This document shows, piece after piece, positions 20,291 through 31,601 of a DNA stretch of 64,000 bases (the first letter of the stretch is position 1; every line of letters begins with the position of its first letter). The stretch lies in assembly GCF_021018805.1 (NCBI RefSeq), contig NW_026960607.1, forward strand, positions 2,792,501 to 2,856,500, written 5' to 3'. The translations under genes and the position numbers were made by a program. This DNA is from Prinia subflava (taxonomy: Eukaryota > Chordata > Aves > Passeriformes > Cisticolidae). The notes under the pieces are model-generated. The model searched no databases. It saw only the letters and a list, made by a program, of their open reading frames with translations, and was not told the origin of the DNA.

Positions 20291-22868
20291 TGAAGCTACG
20301 GGGAGAAAAAAAGTGGCATCATGGATTTGTCAACAAACAGCTAATTTCCTTTTTGACAGATTAACAGGCCTTGTTGTGAGTTACAAAGCCATAGAAGCTG
20401 TTCATTTTCAATGTAGTAAGAGATGTCTGTCTTTTTCAACATCTTCATAAATAAGCTAGGGAAACATATTCTAGGTTAAACTATTATAAGGTAAATGTAA
20501 AACTCACTGATTGACTGTACTCAAAAGAATTGGTTTTTACTGTAAAAAAAGAATATATTCAGTGCATTCTAGGAGTAATTTTTAGGCCCATAAGAAGGAC
20601 ATAAATATAGAATAACGATGATGCTTGCTAAAGGTGTAAACCATTAGAAGACAGGGCTTGAATTTGAAATATTCTTAGAAAATCATAAGAAAAAAATTAT
20701 GGCACTGGATTAATGTGATCTAGATAAGAGCAATCTCCCATTTTAGCAGTGGTAATCAAGTACAGAAGTTATTTTTGGAGAACAAGTGGCAAGTTTTTTG
20801 GGAAAGGACATGAAGTTTCTAGCTAGTCTGACTAAGTCAACACCATCATTCTACTACTGTAATAAGCAATGGGCACAACTAAAGGAATGTCTGTGACAAA
20901 AAACTGTTTTCTTCTCCATCCAGCTGGGGGAGATAGAGATGTCATTAAGAGTGGAACCAGTTTAAAGCAACACACCACAGAGTGTGTGGGGAAGAGCAGA
21001 GAGAATAAACAGTGGTCAGACTGTCTGTAGTGATTTAACCAAAGGGGGGAAAAAAGAGAATGAGGAAACACAAGAGATGAGTTTTGAGCATGCAAAAGAC
21101 AGCTGCAAAAAGCAAGAAGCAACAGAAGGATTTCGATGGCCTCTTGGGGGCCCTGTTTGCTCTATTTACAAAGATTTCTGGACAAAATCTCTGCAGGAGA
21201 TCTTTGTTCTTTGCAGTTTTTAGTACAAATAAAATTACATGAGTTTGATTTTAATAGCATGTGCTTATGCTCACTTGTATGCTTTCAGTGTTACTCTTCA
21301 AAGATTTGGATTTTAATTCTTGGATTGAAATCCAGTTTGCAAAATACTGCTACTCTCATAAAAGAGAAAATGTAATTTCCAACTGATCCTATTTCTAGCT
21401 TATGTTAAGGCAGTTTGATGGTTGCAGTAATTTAAGATATTTGCATACAATCTTGTTAGAGCTTGATGGATTTTAAGGGGTTAAGGTTGTGTATTAATTA
21501 TCTGGAAAGTACATTATCTCTGATGAGAGAGTTGGTAATGGATAGCTGCTAATTGTTTGGATTAGATAAGAACATGAAGAATTTCAAGGGGGATAGAAGC
21601 AGAAAAATGAACAAGTGCTAGAGGATTTTAAGGTAGATTTTAAAAGAGTGGTAGGAATTAGAAACTCTTCTAGGCTCAAGATTAAATATAGCAACTCAAG
21701 GAAAAAAATTTAAGAGTCAGTATGAGTAAAGGATTATGAGTTTTATTCCTTTGAGTTACATTGAGAAGGAAAGCTAGATATCATGATGGTTAAATAATGC
21801 AATAATATGGTATTACAGCCCCATGTGAATTGCTAGTACATTCATCTCAGACAGTTCTTACCCTTCCAGTGAAATTATGTGTGTGCACAAGGGCATCATA
21901 GTTCGGCAGTGAAATCCTGAGGGGACTTGCTGAGACACTGTTCTGTTTTGGAGCCAGGCTTTGAAGGGAGGAGAGAGAAAACAGGGAACACCATAGAATG
22001 AGTGAAACCATGTATGGCTTATACCTCTGTAGCAAGAGCTCCATTTTTCCCTAATCAGAGAGCAAGGAGAATGACTGCAAGCTTGAAAGTAGCAAAGGAG
22101 CTTTTATGATGTGTCAGTTACCTGTGGAGTTGATTGCCAGCTACTGTGATCACATCCTGATCACGGAGCATGCTGATCAGAGAAGCTCAGCATCCCTGAT
22201 GAGACATGCCCTGAGGAATTTCTGTACATTAGTTTGTGGTCTTTATTTGGCACACATCACCTCATGGTGTGAGCATCTCAGTTTGCTGGATAATTATGTA
22301 AAATTCCACCTCCATCCTCAAGTCAGTTGGTTCTTCTTCCTGCATTCTCTCTCCCACTTCCTTTTACTCTTCTGCCATCTGTCTTTTGACTCATTTTTTT
22401 CTTATGCTTAAAATCACAGGCTACCAATAACTGATGATTTTTTAACTGCCTTTTAAATTTATTTATTTATTTATGCCCTTTGGTTATTTAAAAATGGGTT
22501 TAATTCTTCTGCTAGTCTGTGATGCTAATATAAATCATATTATTGTCCCTTTATACCACAACAAATTAGCTAGCATTCTAACCACATTCCTACTCACTGC
22601 TGCTCTGATCATGTGTCCTTGCACATTGCTTTTGCAACACTGTTGTTTTCGTAACAATCTGGGATGTGAACATTTAGCCCTCTAGCTTATGCACAAATAA
22701 ATTTTCTTCATCAGTGCATCATGTCCAACATAATTTATTATTTTCTTAGGGTTTTTACACTGAAAGTCTCTATAATTCAAAAGTGTGCTGCTGCATCATT
22801 TTCTTTAATTTTTGCTGCACTACTTTTATTCCGTACTCTTGGAAAGACCTGGGTCATCCATAGTCAGA
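20291..22868. other. AT-rich intergenic sequence (2.6 kb)
   Basis: No coding exon, RNA or repeat family recognised apart from a short (TTTA)n run near 22455. Confidence 0.5.
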
Positions 22869-24116
22869 TGTAGGAGTCCATGTTTCCATGGATCCTCCAC
22901 AGAGAGTGAAAAGTACAGAGATAGAATTGAGACCTTTAGAAAAATTAGAATATATAAAAGCTTTAGATACATAAAGTAGAAATCTAACCCTGAGCCTTAA
23001 GTCTTACATGCCCTAAGTCCTAGTTCAGTGTAGAAGGACACAGCTTTAGGCCTAGTGATAGAGTACAGACATAACAAAAATAGAGTAGGGTACTGTTTAT
23101 AATTTTTAGTATGAGTTTTATGTACAACAAGGTAGAACCTTATGCTAGTAAGATAGAGTTTTGCGTTAATAGATATGTTATGTGCGTAGGTTCTGATACT
23201 GTTTTTCGTAGTTTTTACGAACTTTAAAATTGTACTTAAATTGGCTAGTGTGTAGATAAAAAATATGAATATGCATTTTGCAATTTGGGATAAAAAGCCT
23301 CAGGGTAGGAGGTGGAGGCATCGACTGATTGATCAATTCGATCCATCGATCCAACCTCCATTTTCTGCAACCTGAGGAACGATCCTTGACAGGGAGCCGA
23401 GACGGGATTTTAAGGTATTATACATCACGGTCCCTGCTCCAAGGGACCGGGGCCCCGGGGTTCTCCCTTTTCCCCTGCAGCACTTGCCACCGGAGCGCTG
23501 GTCGGGACAGCCAGGGACACTGCGTGGGGAGGGACCCCGTGGCCCCCACTGCCCTCGTGATCTCCCGGACGGGAACCCTGCGTGGCTCGGGCCCTCCAAC
23601 TGCCCTAGCGATCCCCGCGCACGGGAGCTCTGTGCGGTTCGGGATTTCCCATTGTACCCGCATCCCTGCGGTCGAGGGCTCTGAGTGGGTTCGGAATTTC
23701 GGGGTCCCTTTTGTTGCCATGATCCCTGTGGCTGAGATCCCTGTCTGAAAATTGTGATCGATTCCTCTCTGCTAGTGTGATCCCAGTGGTTGAAAACGCT
23801 GACAGTAATAAGAGGTTGCTTTACCCTGAGGCTGTAAATTATATGCTTTGCTTATAGTCTTACTAGTTTTGCTTGTTAGGAATTCTATGCTTTGTTTGCT
23901 GTTTCATTAGAGTTGTGTGTGCTAAGATTTCTATGCTTTGGTTATTGTCTTGTTTAGACTTTGTTTGCCTAGGTTTATAATTGATTGTAGAATAAGGCCG
24001 CTCTCAGAACTCTTATGCCTTCAGATATGTGCTTTTGTATAAATAAATTACTCTATTTAAATACTAAAATGCTGTAAGACCTTTAGAGATTTTATACCCG
24101 TACAACGACCTAGGCA
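22869..24116 (+). repeat. Solo LTR, 1248 bp
   Basis: Bounded by TG and CA and flanked by the 6-bp direct repeat GTCAGA at 22863-22868 and 24117-24122. A TATA-like ATAAAA lies at 23290-23295. A GC-rich R/leader-like stretch follows at about 23430-23720, and AATAAA is at 24042-24047, so it reads on the plus strand. No internal retroviral sequence remains, consistent with LTR-LTR recombination. The frames inside the GC-rich part are not genes. Confidence 0.85.
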
Positions 24117-24165
24117 GTCAGACTCCAGGGAATCAAGGTAAAAGTAGTAAAATCTAGTCTGTCGA

Positions 24166-25011
24166 TGTCTTGGTTTGAAAGACAGGTATCTGCTAGGAAG
24201 GGGCAGGACCTCCCTAGAGATGGAGAATTCAAATCCCCTCCCTCCAAATTATTCTAATTTAGAAAATTAAAGGGGCTTTCAGGCAGAGGTATGGGGATAG
24301 GAATAACAGTTCTTTACTAGTATATATGACAAAACAAACAAACAAACAACAACTACAGCATTAATAATAAACAGAACCAGGAACCTCGAGGGCTTTCTTT
24401 CACAAAAGCCTGGGAGCAGTTTGATCTCAGTGCCCCTGTAGGACTCCGAGAGACCAAGCTGGAAGGGTGGAAAGTCCCAGGCTGGTGGATGAGATGAGGA
24501 ACTCTGCGCTGGTAGATGGAATGGCAGGGATGTCCCAGCAGGGCAGGGCAGCGCAATGCAGGGCTACAGAGTAGCAGGAAAGCCTCAAAGCTCCAAAGAA
24601 GCAGCAGCGGTGGGGGCAGGGCCAGCCCAGCAGGGCAGGAGAAGGCAAGCTCAGGATTCTAGGGTACACGAGCAAATGATGGTAGATTTCCCAGGACAAG
24701 ATGAAGTGATGACTGTGAACTCTTCCTGCAGCAAGCGGCAGCCTGACCCCCTGATGCCGAGAGCAAGAGAGAGCAACTGCCCCCCCAGCTCTTTTACCTT
24801 TCCCAAAGCTCGCGTTATCTTGCCCCTCTGAGAGTAAACTCCCAGAGACCCGAAAACAATAGGTTAGCCTGGTGATACAATCTCCTTTAGCCACTTCTTC
24901 GTTTCAGTCAAAGACTCAGTAATTTATCTCCTAGGAACTTATGGGGAAAAAACTCTATAAGAAAAGGGAAAAAAAAAAAAACAACACAGGAAACAAATCC
25001 AACCCCCAACA
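24166..25011 (-). repeat. Solo LTR, 846 bp, ERVL-like
   Basis: Bounded by TGTCTTGG and CCCCAACA with a perfect 5-bp duplication GTCGA at 24161-24165 and 25012-25016. The 5-bp duplication and an outer end resembling the ERVL LTR at 13399 suggest an ERVL family. Orientation minus is inferred from that end and is uncertain. Confidence 0.82.
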
Positions 25012-25016
25012 GTCGA

Positions 25017-25778
25017 GAAGGATCTTTATGAGTTAAACGCAGTATGCCTTTCAACTCTTTTCGTATGAAATGCCTCATTTTCTCTCTAGCTTGGTGATAG
25101 TTTCTGTTTAGGCTGTTCAGTGTAATGCCTTGGCTCAAAGAAGAATTCTCATTGCACAGTGGCTTAGACTCAGCAGTTTCTTCATGTGTTTAAATTACAA
25201 ACCTACTTCTCTGCACTTAATGCAGCAGTGCTGAGCGAGTGGGCACAGCGTTATGTCATGGTGCAAATACATGGCAAGGGCTGGCATCAAAACGGGGCTT
25301 GTGTTTGCCCTCTGTGTTACAAAGAACTCTGAACTGCAGTCTGCCATTGTTAAGGTAACTAACTGCTGGTCCTTGGCTCCTGTTTGCCGGCCATGAAAGT
25401 CTCTGTTGGAAAGCTTCATTCTAGGCAAACAGTAAGTAGCAGCTGATCAAGGTGAAGAAGGAATGAGTAAAATTAAAACATAATGTTGTTTTAGCTGTTA
25501 AGTATTTCCTTTAACAACTTAATGCTTCTTGTTGTTACATAATAGGTACACAGAACTCCTGTAGACCTAGGGCTATGTTTTCATGTTTCTGGCTGAAATA
25601 AAAACCTGATTCCGACTTATTTTATTTTCAGCTTTAGATAGATATTTCAGACAACAGTTGTAGGAATATCTAACAGCTAAAATATCCTATTTGAATATAC
25701 TAAATATTTGTGTATCAGAGATTCAGATGAATCAAATAAGACCAGTAGACTTTTCTTCTTTCTGCTAAAATTCATTTA
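25017..25778. other. AT-rich intergenic sequence
   Basis: No gene or repeat recognised. Confidence 0.5.
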
Positions 25779-26120
25779 GTCCCCACAGCCCTTATGTGCA
25801 AAAAAAATGTAGTCCAATGCACTTCTAAGAATTCTGCTTTTGGATGTCTTCTGCTTTACTTTTGCAGATAGTAGTAATTAGGTTTCTTTTTTCCTTTTTT
25901 TTATTGTGGTCGGCCATTGTCATAGAAGTTACTAAAAATATTTTGCAGTGCATATTTCATTTTAATCCTATGTTAGTATTTAACTAAAAAATGTGATCAT
26001 TTTTTGTACCAATAACTTAAGTTGCTTACTAGCATGGGCTCCCCAAAAACCTCAGATCTGAGGACCTCTGCCATTTTAACAAAACCTAAGTATTTGTATT
26101 AGGCTGTATTTAAAGACTTG
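25779..26120 (+). repeat. 342-bp direct duplication, left copy
   Basis: This host segment recurs at 27718-28060 with about two substitutions and one A-run difference (about 99 percent identity). The left copy is followed directly by the primer-site end of an LTR element, and the right copy directly follows that element's only LTR. Confidence 0.95.
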
Positions 26121-26127
26121 ACATTCT

Positions 26128-26145
26128 TGGTTCCCTGACCGGGAA
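26128..26145 (+). promoter_or_regulatory. tRNA-Glu-like primer binding site
   Basis: TGGTTCCCTGACCGGGAA matches the complement of the 3' end of vertebrate tRNA-Glu(CUC). It stands where a primer site should follow a 5' LTR, but that LTR is absent. Confidence 0.75.
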
Positions 26146-26290
26146 ATCAAAATTTTTAAGTGAGTAATAAGAATGATAAAATGAAAACTGTGAGATAGGA
26201 TAAAAGAGGAACAAGAGCAAAGCATGAATTAAGTGATAATGTAAATTTATAGATGTAATGTTAGTTGTTATTTTACAAAAGTGTGTCCTC

Positions 26291-26309
26291 AGAGGCGAGG
26301 GGTGGAGAC
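26291..26309 (+). promoter_or_regulatory. Polypurine tract
   Basis: A purine-rich run (GAGGCGAGGGGTGGAGA type) abuts the TG of the LTR at 26310. Confidence 0.65.
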
Positions 26310-27717
26310 TGTCGTGGTTGCGGGGGGAGGTGAATTTTTCCAGGGGGATGTGAGCAGGCCAATCAGTGATCAGCTTTTCTGCTGGCACCTGGATTGGTCA
26401 CTCGGAGGTTTAGACACGCCTCTGAGGACACAAAGAGTTAAAAGCAGGACTCCAGGTGGGTTCGGCCTCTTTTGGGTTCTGGTTTCAGCAGTGGAAACAT
26501 CTCCCCTCCCCTGCTCAGCTCTGGGCTGAGTAGGGGAGGGGGAAGCCACGTGGCCGGGCTCAGGACAACCACGCGGTGGAACTAAAGTAAGATGGGGCCC
26601 CCGGGGGGAGAAGAGAGTGGACAGGACTGGAACTGAGCTGCCCCATCCAGGATGGAGGGGTGGAAAACTGTGGAAGTGCCTTCTGTGTGTGCTCCCCCCC
26701 CTCCCCCCCCCTCCCCCCCCCCCCCCCCCCAAACTCCGGGACAAGGTGCCCAGCCACGTGGGAGTTGCCGAGCTTGGGAGTGCCTCAGCCTGCACCCTGC
26801 CGAGAGATAGAAACTGTTAACCCTTGCTTAGCAGAAAGAAACTTTTCTTAGACATTGATTCTCATGACTGGGGGTTTCGGAGGAGAGAGGGAAACGGCCT
26901 GGGACCGAGATGATAAAGCACGATTGGAAAGAACCCGATGGGCAAAGAATGAGAGGAGTAGCCTTCTGAGCTGGACTTTTCTTGCATAATGTCAGCCATA
27001 GACTGAACTTAAGTCTCTTTTGAACATAAACTGCATTTTGGGTGGATACAGCTGCCCCTGCTTTTGCTACAGTGACTGGCACTTGAAGAGTGGAGCGAGC
27101 AGAGAAGAGAGGGGGAGGGTGAGGTGGCACCCTCTGCCCTCAGGGGAGACCTGCTCCTGGAACCCTGGCCCCTGGGTAAAAAGGGGGAGAGCTCGGCATG
27201 CAAGTATCCTTAAAAGAGCCCTGTATGCAGCTTTCAGACTATGGACAGCGGTGAGAGCGCTGGACATAGGAAAAAGAGAGTGTCACCCTGGCAGACTTCT
27301 CCAGGCGGTGCCAGGAGTGACATGGAAACACATAAGGGGTGGACCCATGTTTTCTGAAGAACAGTCTGTGGTGCGAGAGAGACTCCTCTCTCCCTTGCTG
27401 AATTGAAGATTGGTTTGTTTTTGAGTAGTGATTGTTTGATCTAAAACCCAAAGGTTTGGTCTGTGAAGAGTAATGTGTGGGGAGTAGAAACTGGGAGAAG
27501 AAATGTTCTGAGAGGTTTTTATTTCTGTCTGTGTGTGTGTTTAAGAGTTTTTCTGTCTCTGTTCTTATGTAATGTAATAAAGTTTTAGTGGTTTTTTTTT
27601 TGTTTTCAAGATTTAAGCCTGCTCTGCTCTGTTCCTGATCACATCCCACAGTAGTTGTTAGGGAAAAAACATATATTCATGGGTGCATTAACATCTGACC
27701 AGTGCCAACCCATGACA
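26310..27717 (+). repeat. LTR, 1408 bp (family shared by three copies)
   Basis: Runs from TGTCGTGG to CATGACA. It contains a TTAAAAG promoter-like box near 26437, a long C-run at about 26694-26730, and AATAAA at 27576-27581. It aligns along its length with 34471-35857 and 47574-48912. Confidence 0.88.
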
Positions 27718-28060
27718 GTCCCCACAGCCCTTATGTGCAAAAAAAAATGTAGTCCAATGCACTTCTAAGAATTCTGCTTTTGGATGTCTTCTGCTTTACT
27801 TTTGCAGATAGTAGTAATTAGGTTTCTTTTTTCCTTTTTTTTATTGTGGTCGGCCATTGTCATAGAAGTTACTAAAAATATTTTGCAGTGCATATTTCAT
27901 TTTAATCCTATGTTAGCATTTAACTAAAAAATATGATCATTTTTTGTACCAATAACTTAAGTTGCTTACTAGCATGGGCTCCCCAAAAACCTCAGATCTG
28001 AGGACCTCTGCCATTTTAACAAAACCTAAGTATTTGTATTAGGCTGTATTTAAAGACTTG
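27718..28060 (+). repeat. 342-bp direct duplication, right copy
   Basis: Starts with GTCCCC directly after the LTR. At the left copy the same GTCCCC follows ordinary flanking DNA, so GTCCC is the likely 5-bp target of the original insertion. Confidence 0.95.
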
Positions 28061-28846
28061 TAGTATAAGATGAACACTGTGACTGTATGCATAAGAAGTC
28101 ATGTTTCCCTAAAGCAATTGAATAAATGTTTGTGTAAGTAATTGGATTTGCAATTTGTTTAGTTCGTATGTGCCTTTGGGTATCATAGGAGAGTTGACCC
28201 TGCTGGAAATCTTGCATAATGTGATGGTCTTAAGCTCTCATGAGACAGTCTAACATAAACTTCATAAGGCTGAGTGACTGACTTCTAAACATATTCTATT
28301 TTACATCTTGGTTTGCAATGTTTTACTGAAACTAAAGCACTACTCTAGCACTTTTACTCTATCACTTTTAAAACCATTTCTAACAAAAAATTAAAATCTA
28401 AACTTTATTAAAAAAAGACATGTGCCAGTTTGGTTTGACAGCTGGACAGAAGTTAGTGCTGGATCTCATTTTATCTGAAGCATTTTGACCATCCATAAAA
28501 CATAACTAAGTTTTACCCAATTTTTTTGTCTAAGCTAACTCTTAACACTATAATACAGTACATCTCCATACATCCTCTCTATCTGTTGCCAACATGATTA
28601 TATATAAAGCCTCAGCATTAAATTTTGAATTCTTTGATTTTTTTTAAAGAGAGTGACGGAGTTACAAAGGAAAAAAGTTTGTGGGAATACAATTCCTCTT
28701 CCCTTTAGAAAAGTGATTTTAAAATAGAAGTTACATTATTTCCCACTTTTTGTTACTGTTAGATCTCCTGGGTATGGTTACCATGGAAACATCATATTCT
28801 AAAAGAATAAGAATATACAGAACATTTTTTTGCACCCATTGATACT
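28061..28846. other. AT-rich intergenic sequence
   Basis: No gene or repeat recognised. Confidence 0.5.
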
Positions 28847-28852
28847 GTCTGG

Positions 28853-29252
28853 TATAACCGGATTTCTTAGAGATCGTGGGCATGATGTGCTGTGGAATGA
28901 GATTTGAGCTATCCCACACTGGGCCTCAGATTTGGGCCTGCTAGGCCTCAGATTTGGGCCCGTGTAGAAGTAGATAAGCTTGTGGTGCAGCTAGAAATTG
29001 GGTTAAGGTATGGGTATCAATAGAATAGGGCAATTACTGTAAAGACACAGTAGCTGCTTTAAACTGTGATTGTTTACATATTTGTCCATGCTCACTGCCA
29101 ATAGAAATGCACCTGCAACTGTAAATTATTTCGCACTGTATAAAACCAGCCATTTTGAGAATAAAGAGGAGAACGTATGTTCTGACCATATTGGTCGTAT
29201 CGTGCCTTGCTCTGTTCCACCCTCCATATAATTAATAGAAACTCTGAGTTCA
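28853..29252 (+). repeat. Solo LTR, 400 bp, same family as the class II provirus
   Basis: Flanked by the 6-bp repeat GTCTGG at 28847-28852 and 29253-29258. TATAAAA is at 29139-29145 and AATAAA at 29160-29165. It is similar throughout to the LTRs of the provirus at 41822-51295 and closer to the solo LTR at 39770-40161. Confidence 0.9.
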
Positions 29253-29258
29253 GTCTGG

Positions 29259-30451
29259 AAAAATGATGCTGCTGATAGAAATAGAAAAACATTCAGTTTA
29301 GCTGAACCAGGAGTCTGACCTCTAAGATAAAGTTTGGAAAAGAGAGTGAAATCTTGATTTGGAATGTCTGGAGTTGAAAATACTTGATGCTTTCCAACTT
29401 CTGTTTTTTAAGACCAACTGGTGGCTTAGAGCAGAGGATTGTATTAATGATCTTGGCTTTATCAAGTGTATTATCTAAAGCAGAGCACAGTTTGAATATA
29501 GTACATATATTAGAATGTAATTACATCCTTAAGTTGTAAAGAAAGATGATGTAATATTCAGGTCTAAGCTCAGTGCCTAATTATTATTTAGAGATGTCAT
29601 GATTACAGCAAAATTGGATTAAACACTGCAAATTCAGCCCTTTGGAATTATTAAAATCATGGAAGCGTTATTGCTATTAACTACTGTTCCTTTAAATTTC
29701 TGAGGGGTGTCAGTGACACTTGCCTTATTTTGCATGAACTCTGATGTGGAGAGTGTTGTCATGATCAAGTGAAGCTTTTGAGAAGCTTCCTAGAGTCTGC
29801 AGGATGGAATTTTATTAAGTGTTTAAAGGGCACTTGAATCTACATTGTACTTCATATCTATGCAGAATCCAAACCTACATAGGATCCCCTGAAAATCATA
29901 GTCTGCATTCAACATTTTGGCACTTTGAAATCTGTGTTTATGAGAGTTGCATAAGGGTTGTTTCTGTTGAAAGGGAGATTCTCCAGATGGGACTGGCCTA
30001 AAGGCAAGTATGGACCATTGCTATCCTAGCAGTGAGAGGAAGATGCTTTTAAAAAGCAGGATAATTCTACCACTAGTGAAGTTGTCGAGTGCTGTTTATT
30101 TATTCACCTCCACTTCAGGAGGTAATGCAATCTCTATTTTTCAGTTTCATTTTCTGAGAGATTTGATCTTTATGTTACATCACATACTATTTATTGTTCC
30201 TAAAAGGAGTAATAGGTAAACTTACCTTTTCACAGTCATCTGACTGTAAATGCTGATGCCTTGTCATGGAGAGTCTTTAAAGCTAGTACCACAATGACCA
30301 ATGGTGCGGGAGAAGATACAGTTTCTATATTTGTAAATCTTAACAAATGAGACCTTTAACAGCCCTCATGTGCAGATGCACACAAAGAGATACACTGTCT
30401 AGGAATGTGACATCTTTGGGTGATCCCTTTTCCAGTTTGGATTCTTATAAA
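29259..30451. other. AT-rich intergenic sequence
   Basis: No gene or repeat recognised. Confidence 0.5.
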
Positions 30452-31092
30452 TGTCCAGCCAATTCCTATTAATAAAATATATTTTATTAATTAAAGAATT
30501 ACAGAACATAAAATTTGGGCAACCCAGCAATCGGAAGTTCAGTGTCGAGACCTGGGATCGGCACTGGGTGAACCTCACCTACGGTCTCTATCGCACTGTA
30601 ACTCCCCTTGTTCATGAATTTGGCCCTTTTCGGGGTCCTCTTTTATACAGTTTATTTTGCCAGCGGCAGAGTATTTCCCCACAGTTCTTTGTCTTTGGTT
30701 CTTCTTCTTCATATTCATTTCTGCCATCCGGTCCACTGAATGGGGGTTTCCAAAGAAAGATGAATACTAAGTCCGTTCCCCCGAAGTATGAATGGGAAAT
30801 GGAATCATGAATGGAAAGGCGTTCTCCCCGATTTGTATCTGCCCCAATGGCTGAGTGCTTCACAGTTTCACTGCCCCAGAGGACTGATTCCAATCTAGAT
30901 CCACTCTTTATTCTAGTGTGCTTCCCGATTTCCCGGCAGGGGTATTGTTTTCCTGGATTTGTGGCCTTGGGTGTTTGCCCATCCTAAAATTAGTTGGCTT
31001 CATGCCCAACCTGCTTGTGCATTTTATTTTACAAAACATGTTTACATTTTATATACACCAAAACACTAATTATCTGACAGTATTTTTTACAG
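30452..31092 (-). repeat. Probable LTR of an unidentified family
   Basis: On the minus strand TATAAAA lies at 30641-30647 and AATAAA at about 30483-30488, spaced as in an LTR promoter and R region. The middle is less AT-rich than its flanks. Proposed ends read TG and CA, but I found no convincing target duplication, so both boundaries are estimates. Confidence 0.42.
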
Positions 31093-31135
31093 GATCCTCA
31101 GGTGAAATCTCAATATACTAAATCATGATATTGGT

Positions 31136-31595
31136 TGTGGAATTGCATTTTATTGAAATGGTATGCTCTGGCTCACCCCTGGAAAGTGTATGGTTTATCC
31201 CAAGTCTGTAACCTCCCCTGCAGTATTGTGTCTCTAACCCCATTGGCCAGAGAATCTATCTGCGCCCTTTTCGAATCTCCCTGTTAAAGGTGCAAACGGA
31301 GAGGGCTTGCTCTCTTTGCCCTGGAGGCCTCTGGAGGCTCTGCTCCTCTGCCCTTCCCTCTCCCCTTCCCTATCCCTTTCCCTCTCCCGTTCCCTCTCTC
31401 CCCCTCCTTCCCCCTCTCCCTCAGTGACCATGCTGCCTTCCTGGGGTTGGACTCCAAATAAATCCTCATTTTATCAGCACCTCACCAGCCGTATGGAGTC
31501 TCCTTGCCTGCCTGCATGCAATACCAATGAACCTAGGGCCCGGGGGGCTCCTGGGGAACCCTCCCCAGGGACCCCCCCAAATCTAAACCACAACA
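31136..31595 (+). repeat. Solo LTR, 460 bp, related to the 386-3068 element
   Basis: Flanked by the 6-bp repeat ATTGGT at 31130-31135 and 31596-31601. It begins TGTGGAATTGCATTTTAT and shares its internal landmarks with the LTRs at 386 and 2664, on the opposite strand and clearly diverged. AATAAA is at 31457-31462, and a CT-rich run sits at 31360-31425. Confidence 0.9.
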
Positions 31596-31601
31596 ATTGG
31601 T

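Larger units (their letters stand above)
26121..27717 (+). mobile_element. One-LTR element: primer site, short interior, LTR
   Basis: Three or four bases like the end of an LTR (ACA) are followed by a primer site, about 145 bp of AT-rich interior, a purine tract and a complete 1408-bp LTR. The 5' LTR is missing and replaced by a copy of the right flank. The LTR family also occurs as solo LTRs at 34471-35857 and 47574-48912 with 5-bp duplications, so it is ERVL-like. Confidence 0.8.

Noticed and set aside
26128..26145. tRNA gene suggested by the tRNA-Glu match
   Set aside because: Only the 18-nt complement of a tRNA 3' end is present, as expected for a primer site. The other primer sites were rejected as tRNA genes for the same reason.
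26370..26851. Several GC-rich frames around the poly-C tract
   Set aside because: They lie inside an LTR. Poly-C and poly-G runs create Pro- or Gly-rich artefacts.
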